64,000 nt of DNA from Amyloporia xantha (GCA_036971615.1 JAYKKR010000005.1:124001-188000); one strand, 5' to 3'. Shown: positions 14,254-27,660, counted from the first letter of the stretch. Made by a program: numbers and translations. Notes: generated by a model from the letters alone, not told the origin.

Positions 14254-16181
14254 GACAACCCTCAGTAGATCTCGACCGACAGTATTCCCCACTGTCCGCA
14301 CTGAATTACGATTCCCTCGGCCTTCCCCGTTCCGGTTTCGCTCACCATATTTGCCGGTAGCATTTTGTTGTAATACTCCTTTGGACTCTAGTCTCTCGGT
14401 TTGACCCTCGCCTCCCGCCACCAGGTGGCGGGACGCTACGTACTACGTATCCGGCTACCATGAAATCATACACATATACGTCCACTTGTCTGTGTCTGCT
14501 GATACGACTCAGGAATACATTGTCTTTTCGTTGACTCTATCTATTTGTTTATCCCCGAATACGGCTCGTGCAGGAGGTGAGTATGGAAACGGCGGATATT
14601 CTGTTAGTCTATGATTGTGTATTCAGTCCGTGAGGGCTTGTTGTCGCGCCCTATAGTGTCTGGTTGAGCCGTTCAGGTTTATCTAGGCTCTGACTGAGTA
14701 CATTCAAACGCTGTTTTATACGCATGCATCAACACTCTGTCTATATATGCTGCTTTTTTCACTTATGCACACTTAGTCTGGCTCAACCTAGCTGATGCAA
14801 CGCTCGTGGTCTTGGACTGCATATTCCGCTCACACGACGAGCACACACTCTGCATCTCTCTGTCACAAGATTGGCGAAACCGTATGCGAATTTTTAGTCT
14901 GAGGTCGAGAAACGTTATAGCGCGCTGTGCTTCACCATATCAAAATTTAATGGCCTCATCGTCAGGAATACTCTGTCGTCAATCTTATCAAGTTACACTA
15001 TTTCTGATATATATCCCCATTCTGCACCGTCGCACACTTGTCATCGCGAAGAGATCTCGCTGGGATCACTCTCCAGAAGACAATAGAAGGGCTCGCAGGC
15101 CGGGGAACAGTGTATTGATCAATCGCCGCTAACAGCGTCCAACAGCCGCGCTGCCGCCAGCGCCGAGCTTAGACTTGGTGTTCTCCCCCGATTATCTAGG
15201 ACGAGTATGTTCGTGGTGTAGGGGATAGAGAAATCAAGTTCTGGTCGCTGCGCCCGTCAGCGGTGCTAGTGAGCGCGTTTATTGGTGAGTGGCGGGTTTC
15301 ATGGGCATTGGGCGCGCGGGAGTGCAGGTGCAAGGATACTGAATGCAATTCTGCCAGAACGGTGGCTGTATGCGTGGCATAGAACAGTGTTGGGTGTATA
15401 TACGTTCGCTGGGTAAGCTGTCCGCCAGATCGTTGCAATTGCTCGGCTGCGAGGGGCCGAATAGTGTGTGTGTGTGGGGGGGGGGGTTCAATATTATCTG
15501 TAGCCAGCGTCGCGCGCAGGGTCATGACGCTCGACTATACCAGTCTGACTGCATATGCCATGGACGAGGATGGATAAAGTGGTGGCATGTTCGTTTGAGA
15601 TGATTGTGGAGACCCAGGTCCCAGACAGACCGGGTTCCTAGTCTCGTGGTGCGGTGACAGCGTATGTCAAATTCGTCAATTGCAATGACTATCCTCTCAT
15701 GCAGGCACCCAGAATGCGACTTACCGTTTACATCTCGCAGCAGGCCGAGGTGCGATAGGGCCCGGGGATCGAGCCCTCTCAGGAAAATGAGTAGTTGACC
15801 CCCCGCGGTAGGTTCACCCCGCGACTACGCTACGTCAGTTACTCGGGGAGTCTCTGGTCTTGGCAAGGGTAGCATCGGGGCAGGATAAGCAGCTTAACCA
15901 GCCATCGGAACCGCCAATTCGGGACGCGCAGACCCGATCGTAATCGCGCTTTACTGGGCGCACCCTGCAATAATGTAAAACCGCATTTCATTTTCGCCCG
16001 TAAAATGGCTGACCTGCAGTCGGGCCCCTGGATCCTCCACCCTAGGCTGACCGTGTCCGTACACACAGCGGTCTGTCCGCCGCCTGCGGTCCCCCTTGCT
16101 GCCTCCCGTCCACCACCCTTGCCCGCTCGTATCTCCTCGTACGCCTGGCCTTGGTGACGACGAATAGGGGGCCGTCGAACA
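14254..16181. other. Intergenic region with a short GT/G tract
   Basis: About 1.9 kb without a supportable gene between two plus-strand genes. It contains a (GT)n run leading into a dozen Gs (about 15463-15486), a simple repeat. Short frames on both strands have no recognisable features. Confidence 0.55.
15463..15486. repeat. Microsatellite (GT)n-G(12)
   Basis: Alternating GT followed by a homopolymer of G, read directly. Length may vary between strains or be affected by sequencing error. Confidence 0.85.
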
Positions 16182-17843
16182 ATGCTTCGCCTGACGTCTG
16201 ATCACTTTCCTGTTTGTGAGTACCATCTCCATTCCCGTTGCTCTCTGCTGATCTGGACCCCCAGTCGTCCCATTCGGTGTCATCGGGTATGCCATCCTCT
16301 CGCCGCAATTATCCGTAATGCTGACCCTTCACCTGCAGATTCTACCGCTACCTGTGGTACCTCATCCGTATCGCCGCCGCCCTTGCCTACCGCCCCGTAC
16401 CCCTCCCCGAAAACCCGACCTACCTCGCCTGCGAAGATGTCACCATCATCGTCCCCACCATCGACGCGGGCGAAGAGTTCAAAGAGGCCGCCCACAGCTG
16501 GCTCGCCGGGTCGCCGAAAGAGATCCTCATCATCACCGAGGAAAGGATGCTCGCCCCGCTGCAGGAGCTCGCCGCCGCCGTCGACCCGGCGCGCATCCGC
16601 GTGCTGACCGTGCCCTACGCGAACAAGCGCCTCCAGATGGCGCACGGGATCCGGCACACGACGACGGACATCGTCGTCTTCGCGGACGACGATGCGATCT
16701 GGCCGCCGACGCTCCTGCCGTACGTCCTCGCATGCTTCGAGGACCAGCGCGTCGGCGGCGTCGGCACGTCGCAGCGCGTGCAGCCGGTCGGGGCGCGCAT
16801 GACGGTCTGGGAGGTGCTCGCTGCGTTCCGGCTGTCGATCCGCAACATCGAGATCGCAGCGTCGACGCACATCGACGGCGGCATCCCGTGCCTGTCGGGG
16901 CGCACGGCTGCGTACCGCACCGTCATCCTGAAGGACCCCGAGTTCCTGCACGGCTTCACGCACGACTACTGGCTCGGGCGGTACCAGCTGAACTCGGGCG
17001 ACGACAAGTTCCTCACGCGGTGGATGGTCAGCCACGGCTGGGCGACGTACGTGCAGTGCTGCAGGGAGGCAGAGCTGCTGAGCACGATGAAGCCGAATTG
17101 GCGGTTCTTGAAGCAGGTGCTGCGGTGGACGCGGAATACGTGGCGCTCGGATCTGCGTTCGCTGTTCATGGAGAGGCATATATGGACGGCGCATCCGTAC
17201 GTTGCATACACGATGGTGCGCCCTTTGCCTTTTGCATGTCTCCGCTCCCATAATAGTTTTGGCTAGGTGGACAAAATATTCAACCCCTTCACCCTCCTCT
17301 CCGGACCTGCTCTGGTCGCATACATTATCTACAAAAGCACGATACCGGTTGCTGACGGCGGGTATCATCTCCCTGCATGGTGTGCTCACTTATTTCCCAT
17401 CCCTCTTCAGTTGCTCAAACGCACGTCTTGAATCTGCAGGAACGTCGTCGTGAGCTACTTCGTCTGGCTGCTCGCGACGCGCACAGCGAAGCTCCTCCCG
17501 CACCTCTGGTACCGCCCGCAGGACATCGTCTACGTCCCCGCGTTCATCGCCTTCGGGTACTACTTCGCGGTGATGAAGATATACGCGCTGCTCACGCTGC
17601 ACGAGGTGCGCACCGCGTCGTTCTCCGCACATTGCACCGAGGTCTGACGCATATGTACTTTTGTAGACCGCGTGGGGGACGCGTGCCGGCATCGGCGACC
17701 CGACTGCCGCCACCGCCGCCGCAGACAGCAGAAGCCCAGGTAAGAGCCCTGAAAAGGCGCACGTGGGTAGTAGGTTCCCGTTCCCGTCGCGCGCACAGGC
17801 ATACGAGGAGCTGGAGATGCAAACACGGACAGAGTATGTGTAG
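16182..17843 (+). CDS. Processive family 2 glycosyltransferase (Cps1/hyaluronan-synthase-like)
   Basis: Six exons (16182-16215, 16265-16286, 16339-17215, 17267-17379, 17440-17605, 17667-17843) join in phase to 462 residues. An N-terminal TM segment (VIGFYRYLWYLIRIAAALAY) precedes the GT2 domain starting VTIIVPTIDAG. Catalytic features are visible: VVFADDDAIW (DxD-type, near residue 134), SGDDKFLTRW (near 238, third Asp) and QVLRW (Q-x-x-R-W, near 277), which marks processive synthases. Three C-terminal TM segments follow (VDKIFNPFTLLSGPALVAY; VVVSYFVWLLA; AFIAFGYYFAVMKIYALL), then a polar tail ending TRTEYV. The family resembles Cryptococcus Cps1, linked to hyaluronan or capsule synthesis; the product here is unknown. 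In the last exon a gtaaga...cag pair looks like an intron, but only retaining it keeps the frame. Confidence 0.9.
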
Positions 17844-18425
17844 ACTTGCTGCACGAGCTTCCTTGCCGGCTCTGCTTCGGCTTGTGCTCGCTGCTTGTGC
17901 TCGACTCGGATGCTACTACCCACCTCGTCTGTCTCGGCTGCCTAGATTGGACTGTTCTGCTCCCTGCATTCTGGCCTGCTTTATTCCACAATCAGCCAGT
18001 GTATACACACGCATGTATCGTTACGCCATCTACGCGATTAATATCTATTACATTTACTAGTGTCAGATACCTGGATCTACACGGTAGAATAGCTCTTGCA
18101 TATCGATATATATCATCGAGGAGCATAGGCATGCTTAACCTCTTGTTTGCACCTCCCGGCACTCAGGATCAAATTTGACATATTTTTGAAAAGAGAATAT
18201 AGCACGAGTCAGTACATTAAGGCCTTGCTCTTCTTGATGTTGGTCATCCACTGGCACGTCGTCCTAGTTCGCGTGGCAGATCGGCCACAAAAGGCGGATT
18301 CATTCCGCGCACAGTACTGGTATGCCATTCATGAACTAATGCTACATTTTGTTTGTGTCACTCTACTACATCAGATGCTGCAGCTGCTCTACCACACTAC
18401 CAGGAAACCTGCAAGGATAACATAT
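17844..18425. other. Intergenic region between convergent genes
   Basis: 582 bases holding the 3' flanks of the glycosyltransferase (+) and FGAM synthase (-) genes. No gene is seen. Confidence 0.6.
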
Positions 18426-21400
18426 TCAATCATCACACCACCTCCGAGCATTCTGGAACAGCCTGAACCACGGTCCTGTACCTCCCCACGAGTCCACGAA
18501 CTCAGATGGGTACCAGCTATTGCACTCTAGCCTCGTTACGCGCTCCGGGTGAGGCATCAGTGCAAGGATACGCCCGTTTGGTGTCTGCACGCCCGTGATC
18601 CCACCAGGACTGCCGTTGGGGTTGAGGGGATAGACTTCCGTCGGCACACCGTGAGAGTCAACGTATCGTACCGCGACCAGACCTTGTGATTCGAGCGACG
18701 TCTGACTGTCCTGGCTGCGGAACGAAACACGGCCCTCACCATGCGCCACGGCCACTGGCAGCTTCGAGCCCGCCATGTCGCGCAGGAACACAGAGCTGCT
18801 CCTAACGCTCCCAGGCACGATCTCCACCATGCACACTCGCCCCTCGAACCGCTCACTGCGGTTTTGCTTGAAGTCCGGCCATGCCTCCGCGCCAGGAATG
18901 ATCTCGCGCAGGTGGCTCATGAACTGGCAGCCGTTGCAGACGCCCAGGGCAAATGTGTCCTCGCGTTGGAAGAACGTCGAGAACTCGGTTCGCGCGATGT
19001 CGTTCAGGAGCACAGAATTAGCCCAGCCCTTTCCTGCGCCGAGTACGTCACCGTATGAGAAGCCTCCGCAGGCGGCCATGCCACGGAAGTCAGAGAGGGA
19101 AATCGACCCGTTCAAAATGTCGGACATGTGAACGTCAATAGCGTCGAAGCCAGCCGCAGTGAATGCCCACGCCATTTCCAATTGGCCGTTGACACCCTGT
19201 TCTCGCAGAATGGCGACCTTAGGTCTGTTCGAGAGACTTGGAACAGGCTGGTAGGTGAACGAGAGGTCGTAAAAGAGCCCTCTGTGCGCGTCGTCAGCGA
19301 TCAAACCGTATTCCTCCTTTGCACATTGAGGGTTGTCCCGCAGTGATTGCATTCGGAAGGAAGTCTCTGCCCAGGCTTCTTGTAATTGAGCACGGGTGCT
19401 GGAAAACAGCACAGAGCCGTCGTATTCGATGACGACGGATTGACTAGTTAAGCCATCACCCACACGGCCGATACAATGTATAGATGACGACGGGAAACCC
19501 ACTTGCTCGAAGATGGTGCATAGACGATCTAGATGCGCTTTGCGGACCTGGATAACAGCGCCGAGCTCTTCGTTGAACAGACCTGCTATGGGATCGCTGC
19601 CATGCGGGGCATCTTGAAGGGAGATCTGAATGCCTGCACGGCCAGCGAAAGACATCTCGGCAAGGGTCGTGAACAGGCCACCATCAGATCTATCGTGGTA
19701 CGCAAGGACTATCTCCGGCGCTTGCGCCTTGATGACCTGACAGCCGATGAAGAACGCCTTGAGTTGCAGAGGATCATGGACGTCAGGAGCCTCAGAACCA
19801 ATCTCCTTGAAGACTTGGGCAAGTGCGGATCCGCCAAGACGAGTTTTACCTCCCGCGAGGTCGAAGAACACGAGAACGGTAGGTTCACCTAGGTCTGTCC
19901 TGAGTTGAGGCGTCCATGTGGCATTGACATTCTCGACCCTGCTGAATGCAGTAACGATGAGAGACAGCGGCGAGCTGACTTCACGTTGCTCGTCCCCGCT
20001 CCTCCACTTCATCGACATGGACATGGAGTCTTTCCCCACGGGAATACCCACGCCTAGTGCAGGACACAGCTCCATACCGACTGCTTTGACAGCAGCATAG
20101 AGTGCGGATCCCTCGCCGGCTTTCGACGCAGCGCACATCCAGTTCGCGCTGAGTTTAACCCGTCCCAAGTCACCTATATGAGCCGCAGTCAGGTTGAGCA
20201 GAGACTCAGCTACAGCCATGCGTGCAGAAGCTGCAGGATTGAGCAACGCGACAGGTGTCCTTTCACCCATTGCCATAGCCTCTCCGTATGGCACATTGAA
20301 GCCATAGGAAGCCTGGGTGACTGCAACATCTGCTACGGGGACCTGCCAGGGTCCGACCATCTGATCGCGAGTAACAAGCCCTGTGATGGTGCGATCGCCG
20401 ATGGTGATCAGGAAGGACTTGGAGCCTACTGATGGAAGACGAAGGACGCGATGCGCAGCCAGGCTGATTCGGTCTGAAATCGATGCCGAGGGTACGTATT
20501 GGGACAGGGAAGTATCGAACAATTTGTGCACTATCTTTCTGGTAGTGTCAGAACGTCGCATGCGAGGAGGCTTGCCAAACAGCGTGGACATCTTGAGTCG
20601 GATGACGTTGTTGTTGAAGAGGCGGTCTGTGACAACGAGCTCTTGCTCTGCTGTCGCAACTCCAACAATAGAGAATGGACACCGCTCTCGTGTGGCCAAT
20701 GCACTGAACTCGGCTGCCCTGTCTGGGGATATCGCCAGGACGTACCGCTCCTGACTCTCGTTGCACCAGATCTCCATAGGAGACATACTAGAATCGGCGA
20801 CAAGCACGTCCCTGATCTCAAAGGTGGCTCCTAGGTCAGAGTCATGCACCAGCTCAGGCAGGGCGTTCGACAGCCCACCTGCGCCGACATCATGAATCGA
20901 CTGGACCGGATTGCTTTCCCCCAGGTTGACGCACGCATCAATCACCTGCTGGCACCGCCTCTGCATCTCTGCATTATCTCTCTGCACGCTCGCAAAGTCC
21001 AGTTCTGCAGAACCTGCACCCGACACCTGGCTGCTTGCAGCGCCCCCGCCCAAGCCTATAAGCAGCCCGGGCCCGCCAAGGACGACAATCTTCGCCCCGG
21101 GTGAGATCCTCGACTTCATTGCGAACGCGGGGCGAACGTTGCCCAAGCCACCCGCGATCATAATTGGCTTGTGGTACCCCCGTACTTCTGTCTCGCCCTC
21201 TTCACCGGTAGGCACGCGTTCTGCAAACGTGCGGAAATACCCCGCAAGCGCGGGCCGCCCGAACTCGTTGTTGAATGCGGCTGCGCCGAGTGGGCCCTCG
21301 ATCATGATGTCAAGTGCGGAGGCGATGTGCGATGGTCGCCCGAAGTCTGCCTCCCAAGGTTGCTCGTATCCAGGGATGAGCAGATTTGAGACAGTGAAGC

Positions 21401-22475
21401 CGGCGAGACCTGCTTTAGGCTTCGAACCGCGTCCAACTGCACCTTCGTCTCTGATCTCCCCTCCCGAACCAGTGGCAGCTCCAGGATAAGGCGAAACTGC
21501 TGTCGGGTGATTATGTGTCTCCACCTTCACGAGAATTGGCATGTCTTCCAGTTTCGACGCATACAGCGGTGCATTCGAAGAAACGTACGAGACGCCAAAT
21601 CTTGGGGCGGAGTGGCCTTCCAGAACGGCGGCGTTGTCTGAGTAAGCAGAGATAGTCCCTGTGCCGCACAGGTTTTCTGTATTCCGGATCATCTGGAAGA
21701 GAGAGGCATCCTGAGGTTCCCCGTCGACAGTCCATGATGCATTGAAGATCTTGTGCCTGCAATGCTCGGAGTTCACCTGCGCAAACATGAAGAGCTCTGC
21801 ATCGGTTGGATTGCGATTGATCGGAGAAGCTCCAGACACGAACGCATCCACCAAATAGTCGATCTCATCGGACGAGAGCGCTAGACCCAGGGTCTTATTC
21901 GCAGCGACTAATCTCTCGCGGGCAGTTTGTCCATCGACATGACCAGACAGGACGTCCACGGTCACCAGAGGACTCGCATCCTTGTGTTCGAAAATTAGAT
22001 CGGGGTTAGGCCGACTGAACTGGAGCACTTGAGTCATGCGATCATGGATGAGATCGGAGAACGATGAGACATCTTCCGCCGTCACAATGGCCTCGGTGCT
22101 CTGGAAGACGAATAGGACACCACGCTCGATTCGCCTAACGATGCTCTTGAGACCGCATATAGCGGCAATATCTGTAGCCTTGCTTGACCACGGTGAGATG
22201 GAGCCCGCCCTGGGAAGAACATACACAACATTCTTCCCCTCACGCAATGCGTCCGTGGTATTGGGAAGGGTGACATCGTCGCCATACTGGAGCAGTCGGT
22301 TCAGTATCGCCCTTGGTCGCGAAGTGGAGATCTGAAGGGTCTCATCAGAGGAATCAATGAGGTGAACATAGACTGCATCGACGGAGGTGATCTTCGGACA
22401 TCGCTGTTGGATGTTCTTTAAAAGGATATCCCGCCTGGTGCGAGAGAAAGAAGAAGTCCCGTATAGCTCCAGCAT
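18426..22475 (-). CDS. ADE6: Phosphoribosylformylglycinamidine synthase (FGAM synthase)
   Basis: A single uninterrupted frame of 1349 residues, close to yeast Ade6 (1358). It catalyses the ATP- and glutamine-dependent conversion of FGAR to FGAM, step four of purine synthesis, in the cytosol. The order is N-terminal PurS-like region, linker ([12 protein letters not shown], then [20 protein letters not shown]), and two AIRS/PurM-like ATP-binding halves ([57 protein letters not shown]). A C-terminal class I glutamine amidotransferase domain carries the nucleophile in GVCNGCQFM (Cys1180) and the His/Glu pair in LMPHPERV (His1309, Glu1311). All key residues are present. It is intronless, in contrast to most neighbours. 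The 3' end faces the glycosyltransferase gene. Confidence 0.98.
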   Translation of the reverse strand: MLELYGTSSFSRTRRDILLKNIQQRCPKITSVDAVYVHLIDSSDETLQISTSRPRAILNRLLQYGDDVTLPNTTDALREGKNVVYVLPRAGSISPWSSKATDIAAICGLKSIVRRIERGVLFVFQSTEAIVTAEDVSSFSDLIHDRMTQVLQFSRPNPDLIFEHKDASPLVTVDVLSGHVDGQTARERLVAANKTLGLALSSDEIDYLVDAFVSGASPINRNPTDAELFMFAQVNSEHCRHKIFNASWTVDGEPQDASLFQMIRNTENLCGTGTISAYSDNAAVLEGHSAPRFGVSYVSSNAPLYASKLEDMPILVKVETHNHPTAVSPYPGAATGSGGEIRDEGAVGRGSKPKAGLAGFTVSNLLIPGYEQPWEADFGRPSHIASALDIMIEGPLGAAAFNNEFGRPALAGYFRTFAERVPTGEEGETEVRGYHKPIMIAGGLGNVRPAFAMKSRISPGAKIVVLGGPGLLIGLGGGAASSQVSGAGSAELDFASVQRDNAEMQRRCQQVIDACVNLGESNPVQSIHDVGAGGLSNALPELVHDSDLGATFEIRDVLVADSSMSPMEIWCNESQERYVLAISPDRAAEFSALATRERCPFSIVGVATAEQELVVTDRLFNNNVIRLKMSTLFGKPPRMRRSDTTRKIVHKLFDTSLSQYVPSASISDRISLAAHRVLRLPSVGSKSFLITIGDRTITGLVTRDQMVGPWQVPVADVAVTQASYGFNVPYGEAMAMGERTPVALLNPAASARMAVAESLLNLTAAHIGDLGRVKLSANWMCAASKAGEGSALYAAVKAVGMELCPALGVGIPVGKDSMSMSMKWRSGDEQREVSSPLSLIVTAFSRVENVNATWTPQLRTDLGEPTVLVFFDLAGGKTRLGGSALAQVFKEIGSEAPDVHDPLQLKAFFIGCQVIKAQAPEIVLAYHDRSDGGLFTTLAEMSFAGRAGIQISLQDAPHGSDPIAGLFNEELGAVIQVRKAHLDRLCTIFEQVGFPSSSIHCIGRVGDGLTSQSVVIEYDGSVLFSSTRAQLQEAWAETSFRMQSLRDNPQCAKEEYGLIADDAHRGLFYDLSFTYQPVPSLSNRPKVAILREQGVNGQLEMAWAFTAAGFDAIDVHMSDILNGSISLSDFRGMAACGGFSYGDVLGAGKGWANSVLLNDIARTEFSTFFQREDTFALGVCNGCQFMSHLREIIPGAEAWPDFKQNRSERFEGRVCMVEIVPGSVRSSSVFLRDMAGSKLPVAVAHGEGRVSFRSQDSQTSLESQGLVAVRYVDSHGVPTEVYPLNPNGSPGGITGVQTPNGRILALMPHPERVTRLECNSWYPSEFVDSWGGTGPWFRLFQNARRWCDD

Positions 22476-25345
22476 ATCTATATCAAAAATGAGAGGCCGA
22501 AATTCAGCATTGATAACAGGGCATCACAAATTGATCACACGAACTGGAGTGCAATGCTGGCTTTCCACAAACCCGATGGGCCAGGGCGCACTTGGGACGG
22601 TCTCAGGGACTTGCCCGTTATAAGCTGTATGGTATCTTCGTTAGACAAAGCTTACCATACGATTATCAGCATCAAACTCACCAATGGTCGGAAGGGCAGG
22701 CAGCCGATGGAGAGAAAACACTCTGCTAAAGGTCCACATCGTGCTCGATCATAGGATAGTGAATTTTTTGAGTCAAGAGCATTCAAAATCTTATCTTATC
22801 TGATAACTCTTACCCCGATCATTTGAACTCTTCCGAGATCAGCTCATGCGTCGACTATTTCTCTTTAAGTCGGCCACAACCAGCACTCCAATCTGTTTCA
22901 GTTCTGACCCAGAGTAAAGCATACGTATATACTTACTTCAACTATGATATCGACTAGGTCCCTCCTGCCTGAATTGTTCCCTCGACCCTCGAATATTTCT
23001 CAATGCGTACTGATTGTCGGCAAGTCATTTACTTACTCAAGGCAACAGAACGAGCTTCAGGACATTCAGATTCACTTGCTGAACTACTGCACTTTGATTG
23101 TCGACAAAATTGATGATGTCTATGAACCTATTTGCCTGACTTTCGCGACCGCTCATCCTTTGGATATTTACAGTATGCTCTGCTACAGGCAAGTGATCTG
23201 GTGACTGCGTTGGCTGTCTCACCAGTAAAACGAAGGTGAATGACGGATCTTGTATGAATTTCTAACAGGCGGAGAGTCAAAAAAGGCCCCATCGCATCCG
23301 TGATAGGGCTTCTTCTCCCTGACCCTGTACATCAACCAGACGACGTCGGCAAGCAGTGGTTCCTTCGATATTTACGAAGAATATCAACTGCTCCGAAGTA
23401 TTCGAGGTGATCACACCTGTTGTTTACATTCGAAGCTTAGCGGTTTCCTTCTGCAGGGAAAAGGGGACGACTTTGAATAGGCAAACCGAGTTGGAAAACT
23501 AGATATCGGACTATAGGCTCGCTGATTCTCGAGAGTATGTGCTGGGTTCTGTTCAATCCTTCGAAACGCGAGGTTAACAACGAGAAAAATAATCCAAGGC
23601 TCTTATTGAACAGAATCCTCAAAGGGCCTTATGTGCACCTTCAGAAGACGCCTCTTCGCTCGTATCTACTGTTCAAGCAACGGGTACACCGAACGTATAT
23701 GCGAAGGCCGTTCGGTGGTGGGATTACTATGTCATCGATTCCGATTTCCTGAATGAGCCAGCTATCAAGGTAGAGCTTTGACTATATCATCCTGTCCGCC
23801 ATGTCCTGCGGAAGTCATTCCGAGTATCGAGGCTGGGTCACGGTTATATCACCGCCGTTGTATTCCATTCGTAGTCTCCGGCACTCGCTCCTTCAGTCCG
23901 GAAGTGCATGCCTGATGGGCATCCCCCCCCAGCACTCTCAGAACGGTGAGAGCCAGCAGGGCTTCGCACTCGAAGCAGAACCACAGGCCGGAGGAGTGTG
24001 GATAGATGAGCGATGGGCGAGCGCTGAGCAGACAAATGACCTGCCTTCTCACCTCCTTCCGTTCAGATTTTGGGCAATCAGGTATAAGCATACATCATCA
24101 TACATCATCTCATGACGAACCCTGATCAGCGGCCACCCGATGAGTCGTATACGCCACACATCGCGGTAACTTCCTACCAGTTCCCGCAGCGATTCGGCCT
24201 CTGTAGGATCCGTCTCTCTGGTGAGGGATGAATAGTTCTGGATTTCCATCTCCATCCGACGTGGAAGATATGACCCAGCTGCGTGCTACACCTCGCAGCA
24301 GCTGATCAGCATGCTGTGCATATGCGTGGATGCACAACTGCCCAGTCGACGCAATCATACTGTAACGCATGTCGTCCGCGCATCTTCAGCAAGGCGTTCC
24401 GCGTCACCGCAGGCCGATTTGAAGCTTCAGTCGGTGGGCATGGGTATGAAACTGATGATTGTGACATCCTATGGCTTCAGATACACGTCATCTCCAGGGG
24501 TGCATCGCCTGGCTAGTCTGCGCTAAAGAATTGGCACCGATGCCTATGACCTCTAAATTTGAGGCTCTGAAGCTGCCGTTGCCGGTATTACCTCGTGCAG
24601 ACGAAAGGCATTCTAGTCTCACTATTTCGGCTCATAGGCCACTGAGACGGCGCGCACGGCGCACGCAGCATGTCATCTTAGTGGATCCGGAATTTCAACC
24701 AATGTGTCTTATCCATGGCAATGTGATTGCAGCAAACATGAAAAGTACAAACACTATATCACACCATTGTACCCAATCTGTCCAGTGCTCCCCTACTCCC
24801 GACAGTCCGGCGAGCATCCTGATCGCCCAAACCAACCCAGCAGAAGCGTGAGCAAGAGTAATAATCATTATTGAATGTCGTTCCATAGCGTGTGTTGAAT
24901 CATAAAGCAGGCAAATGAGTCGTGAGATGAAGCATGACCTCGTAAGAACTGAGGGTGGTTTTGGGCGGGCATCAGAAGCAGGATCGCGGCTGCGCAATCC
25001 AAAGAAGACTGGAGCAGTTATAGGTGAGTCGGAACCAGGGCTCGGTATATGTGGTGTCTGCGAGTGTCGTCAGTGGGAAGGTCGGGAGGAATGCGTGAAC
25101 GTGCGGATGGGGTTGATGCGGGGCGATGACGACGATAAATTGTAAATGCGACAGACAACAAAGCAGCGTGAACAAGAATAAACAATTGAGGTGATGACAT
25201 GAGTGAGCCGACCAGAATGGGACAGAACGAGATAGTAGGCTTGCTGGAGGGGACGGGGAACCAAGTATCGAGCCACACAGAGCGGGAGCAGCCGAGTTGT
25301 GAAGTGAGCGTAACCGTCAAACGCACACAAGATAGTGACGCCGAA
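22476..25345. other. Long gap without a supportable gene
   Basis: About 2.9 kb between FGAM synthase and the disordered-protein gene. The first few hundred bases are the FGAM synthase promoter region. Frames such as 22944-23204 (+, 86 aa) and 23801-24115 (+, 104 aa) show no known domain and no convincing splice extension. The DNA is AT-richer than flanking exons. An unrecognised lineage-specific gene or non-coding RNA cannot be excluded. Confidence 0.5.
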
Positions 25346-27660
25346 TCACCGAGACAGCGCGCTACTTGCACTCTCGCTCCGGCCTCTGGTCTTGACGGAG
25401 GTAATGGTCAGCCATTGCCACCAACGACCTCTGCCCTTCCCGTCCTCGCCCTCATCATCGTCATCCTCCTCACCCTCCGGAACACCCAAGCCCTCAATGT
25501 TAGCGAAGGACACGTATCCATCCATCGCCTTACACTGTTCTGCAGCGGTGCGGGCATTGAACGGTGGCGTGGGCGGCGGTGTCAATGGGCTGATCGCATT
25601 GTGCGAACTGTTCGGCGACCCAAGCTGCTTATGTGGTGTGCTGGGTGATCGAAGCGGCGCATTGGGTGTATGCGGGGACCGCGGTGGGAGGCTGAGAGAT
25701 ACCGGTGCAGGCCGAGGCGATGAGAAGCTTGCTCGATTCTTTGACGTCGCGGCAGCCGATAGTCTCGAGTCGGCAGACGACAGCGAAGTAACACTCGACT
25801 GTTCAAGGACCCGATGATGAGCGCTATTCGCTAGGAGACGAACAGCAATGCAACTCACCTCACCGCTGGCCCCAAAGAAAAGGTCGCCCTCCGCGCTCAA
25901 ATTCCTACTGCTCGCCATCGAGTTTCCACTTCCACTGCTTGACCCTGCATCCTTGCATGTCCGCTCAGAACTCTTCTCCCTCCGCTCCTTCCTCTCCTGC
26001 TCCTTAACGCCCCTCAAAACTCCCTCCAGCCTACTACGCAACACGGCCTCGTGCGGTGTAACCAGCGTGCCGGGGTGATGGCCCGCACACGCCGCGCGCT
26101 CACAATCAAAGGACGACCGAGAATTTGAGTGCGAGTGCGTGTGGGAAGCGGGATGAGACTGCGAGTTTGACTGGGAGTGGCGGCGGCTGGATGCAGACGT
26201 GGCGGACCGCTGCAACTGCGTTCGCACGGGTGTCGGAGAAGTCGGAGTGCCATAGGCCATCTGGGTCTTCGCATTCGTTTCCGAATGCGTCCGCCCTGAT
26301 GCATCGCCGCTCCGGTTCCCATGATTCAAGCTTCTATTCCGCGATAGTCCCGAGTGCGTAGGCGTCGTCTGGTAGTGGTAGGACTGGCCATATGACTGCC
26401 CGTGCGTAGAGGATGAAGACGATGCGGGGACACCGCTCTGACCTCGCCATGACCAGCCTTTGTTCTCGTCCATGTCATCTTGGGCAGAGCTCTCCTCGAT
26501 GACGATGGCAGACCCGTGGGAGTCGGCCGAACGATCGCCGCCTTCACTGGAAGCACTCGTCGCAATGGATGACGCGGTGTTCCTACGACTATGTCGTCGA
26601 CTCCTGTCAGGGCTCGGGGGCACAGCGATGTTGGGCAGTGGGAGGACACCCATCGGCGATAGGAATGGGGAGCCCGGGAGGGATCCTCCAGAGACCTTGG
26701 GGCTAGGCATGGGATTAACTGTCAACAAACGATCGTGTTCCTCGGCGCGGCGAAGAGTATCGCGCAAGAGACGTTCAGATCGACTGGATGGGCGCGGCAT
26801 CGGCGGACGTTGTATGCCTGGTAGTTGGACAGACTGGGTGAGGGGTGATGAGGGCCTTGAGCGCGACTCAGCCCTTCTTGACCTAGAGCGAGCACGGCCG
26901 ATGGAGCCGGGCATTGGCGATGGCGACAGCGACCGGGTGGAGATGACGGGCGAGGGTGCGTGGATCTGCATGGACATAGCGAGGGTTGGAGGTGCACGTT
27001 GGACTGCGAAACCACGCCGTATGCTGAATGCTGGTGGCGGTGAGGTGGATCTGATAGTTACAGGGTGAGTACAAAAAGACACGAAAAGGTCATCGCAGCA
27101 GGAGCGGGATCATATATATGAAGTGAAAGGGGCATGAGGTAAAGGCTGCGGTGACGGGGAGAAAAGGGGAGGAGAAACCAGGGAAAGGAATAGTGGAGAA
27201 GGCACGCCAAATTGGCCGGCGTTCTTCTATGTGTCAGAGCACTTTGACGCGTCCGGGTGATGGCCCGGACGGTCGAAGCACCCACGACTTCTCGAATCTC
27301 AGTGGATTAAGTTCATGGGCGTTTGTACCACGCCCACGCGCAAACAGCACAGAATAGACACGACCGTATCGAGAAGGAGCTAAAGAGACACGCGCACTAA
27401 CCTATGGGATCGCGTCCTTTGAGAGCGTGGGGAAGGCGACGGCGAAGACGGTTCGTCGAACGGGACACCGAGGGATGACGGGGGCAGACCAGTGCTTGCG
27501 AGGGAAGAAACCGAAGTCGAGTGTGAGAGGTACGCGTACGACTTGTTCCCGACTACACAGGCCGAGTAAGACGGACGCGAAGGCGTGGACGGAATCGACG
27601 GGGAGCGCGAGAGGGGGGAAGAGGAGGGGAAAAAGAAGCGGTGGCAATCGGGGACGCAGG
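25346..27660 (-). CDS. Ser/Pro-rich, largely disordered protein (5' end uncertain)
   Basis: The main exon (25859-27050) and the last exon (25346-25798) flank a 60-nt intron (25799-25858, gtgagt...cag) that is in frame, so retention would only add 20 residues. Upstream, a frame rich in Ser and Pro (for example SPLSRSPSIPSTPSRPSYSA and SPSPSPRSQRTRSHR) ends at 27402 with donor gttagt and joins in phase to the acceptor at 27051, giving RTRSHRSTSPPPAFSIRRGF. That intron is about 348 nt, unusually long for this genome. Farther upstream exons (toward 28.2 kb) are unresolved. The protein is low-complexity with runs of Ser, His and Asp/Glu, one potential helical stretch (SERLLRDTLRRAEEHDRLL) and a C-terminal WWQWLTI segment. 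No known domain is visible. A regulatory or scaffold role is possible but unsupported. Confidence 0.65.

Noticed and set aside
15750..15845. tRNA-like B-box sequences (GCTCGATCCCC on the minus strand, GGTTCACCCC on the plus strand)
   Set aside because: No matching A box, acceptor stem or anticodon arm could be folded by eye.
20911..21489. 192-codon plus-strand frame inside FGAM synthase
   Set aside because: Antisense shadow of a GC-rich conserved coding region.
26460..27068. 202-codon plus-strand frame inside the disordered-protein gene
   Set aside because: Mirror of the Ser/Pro-rich minus-strand exon, with composition explained by the opposite strand.
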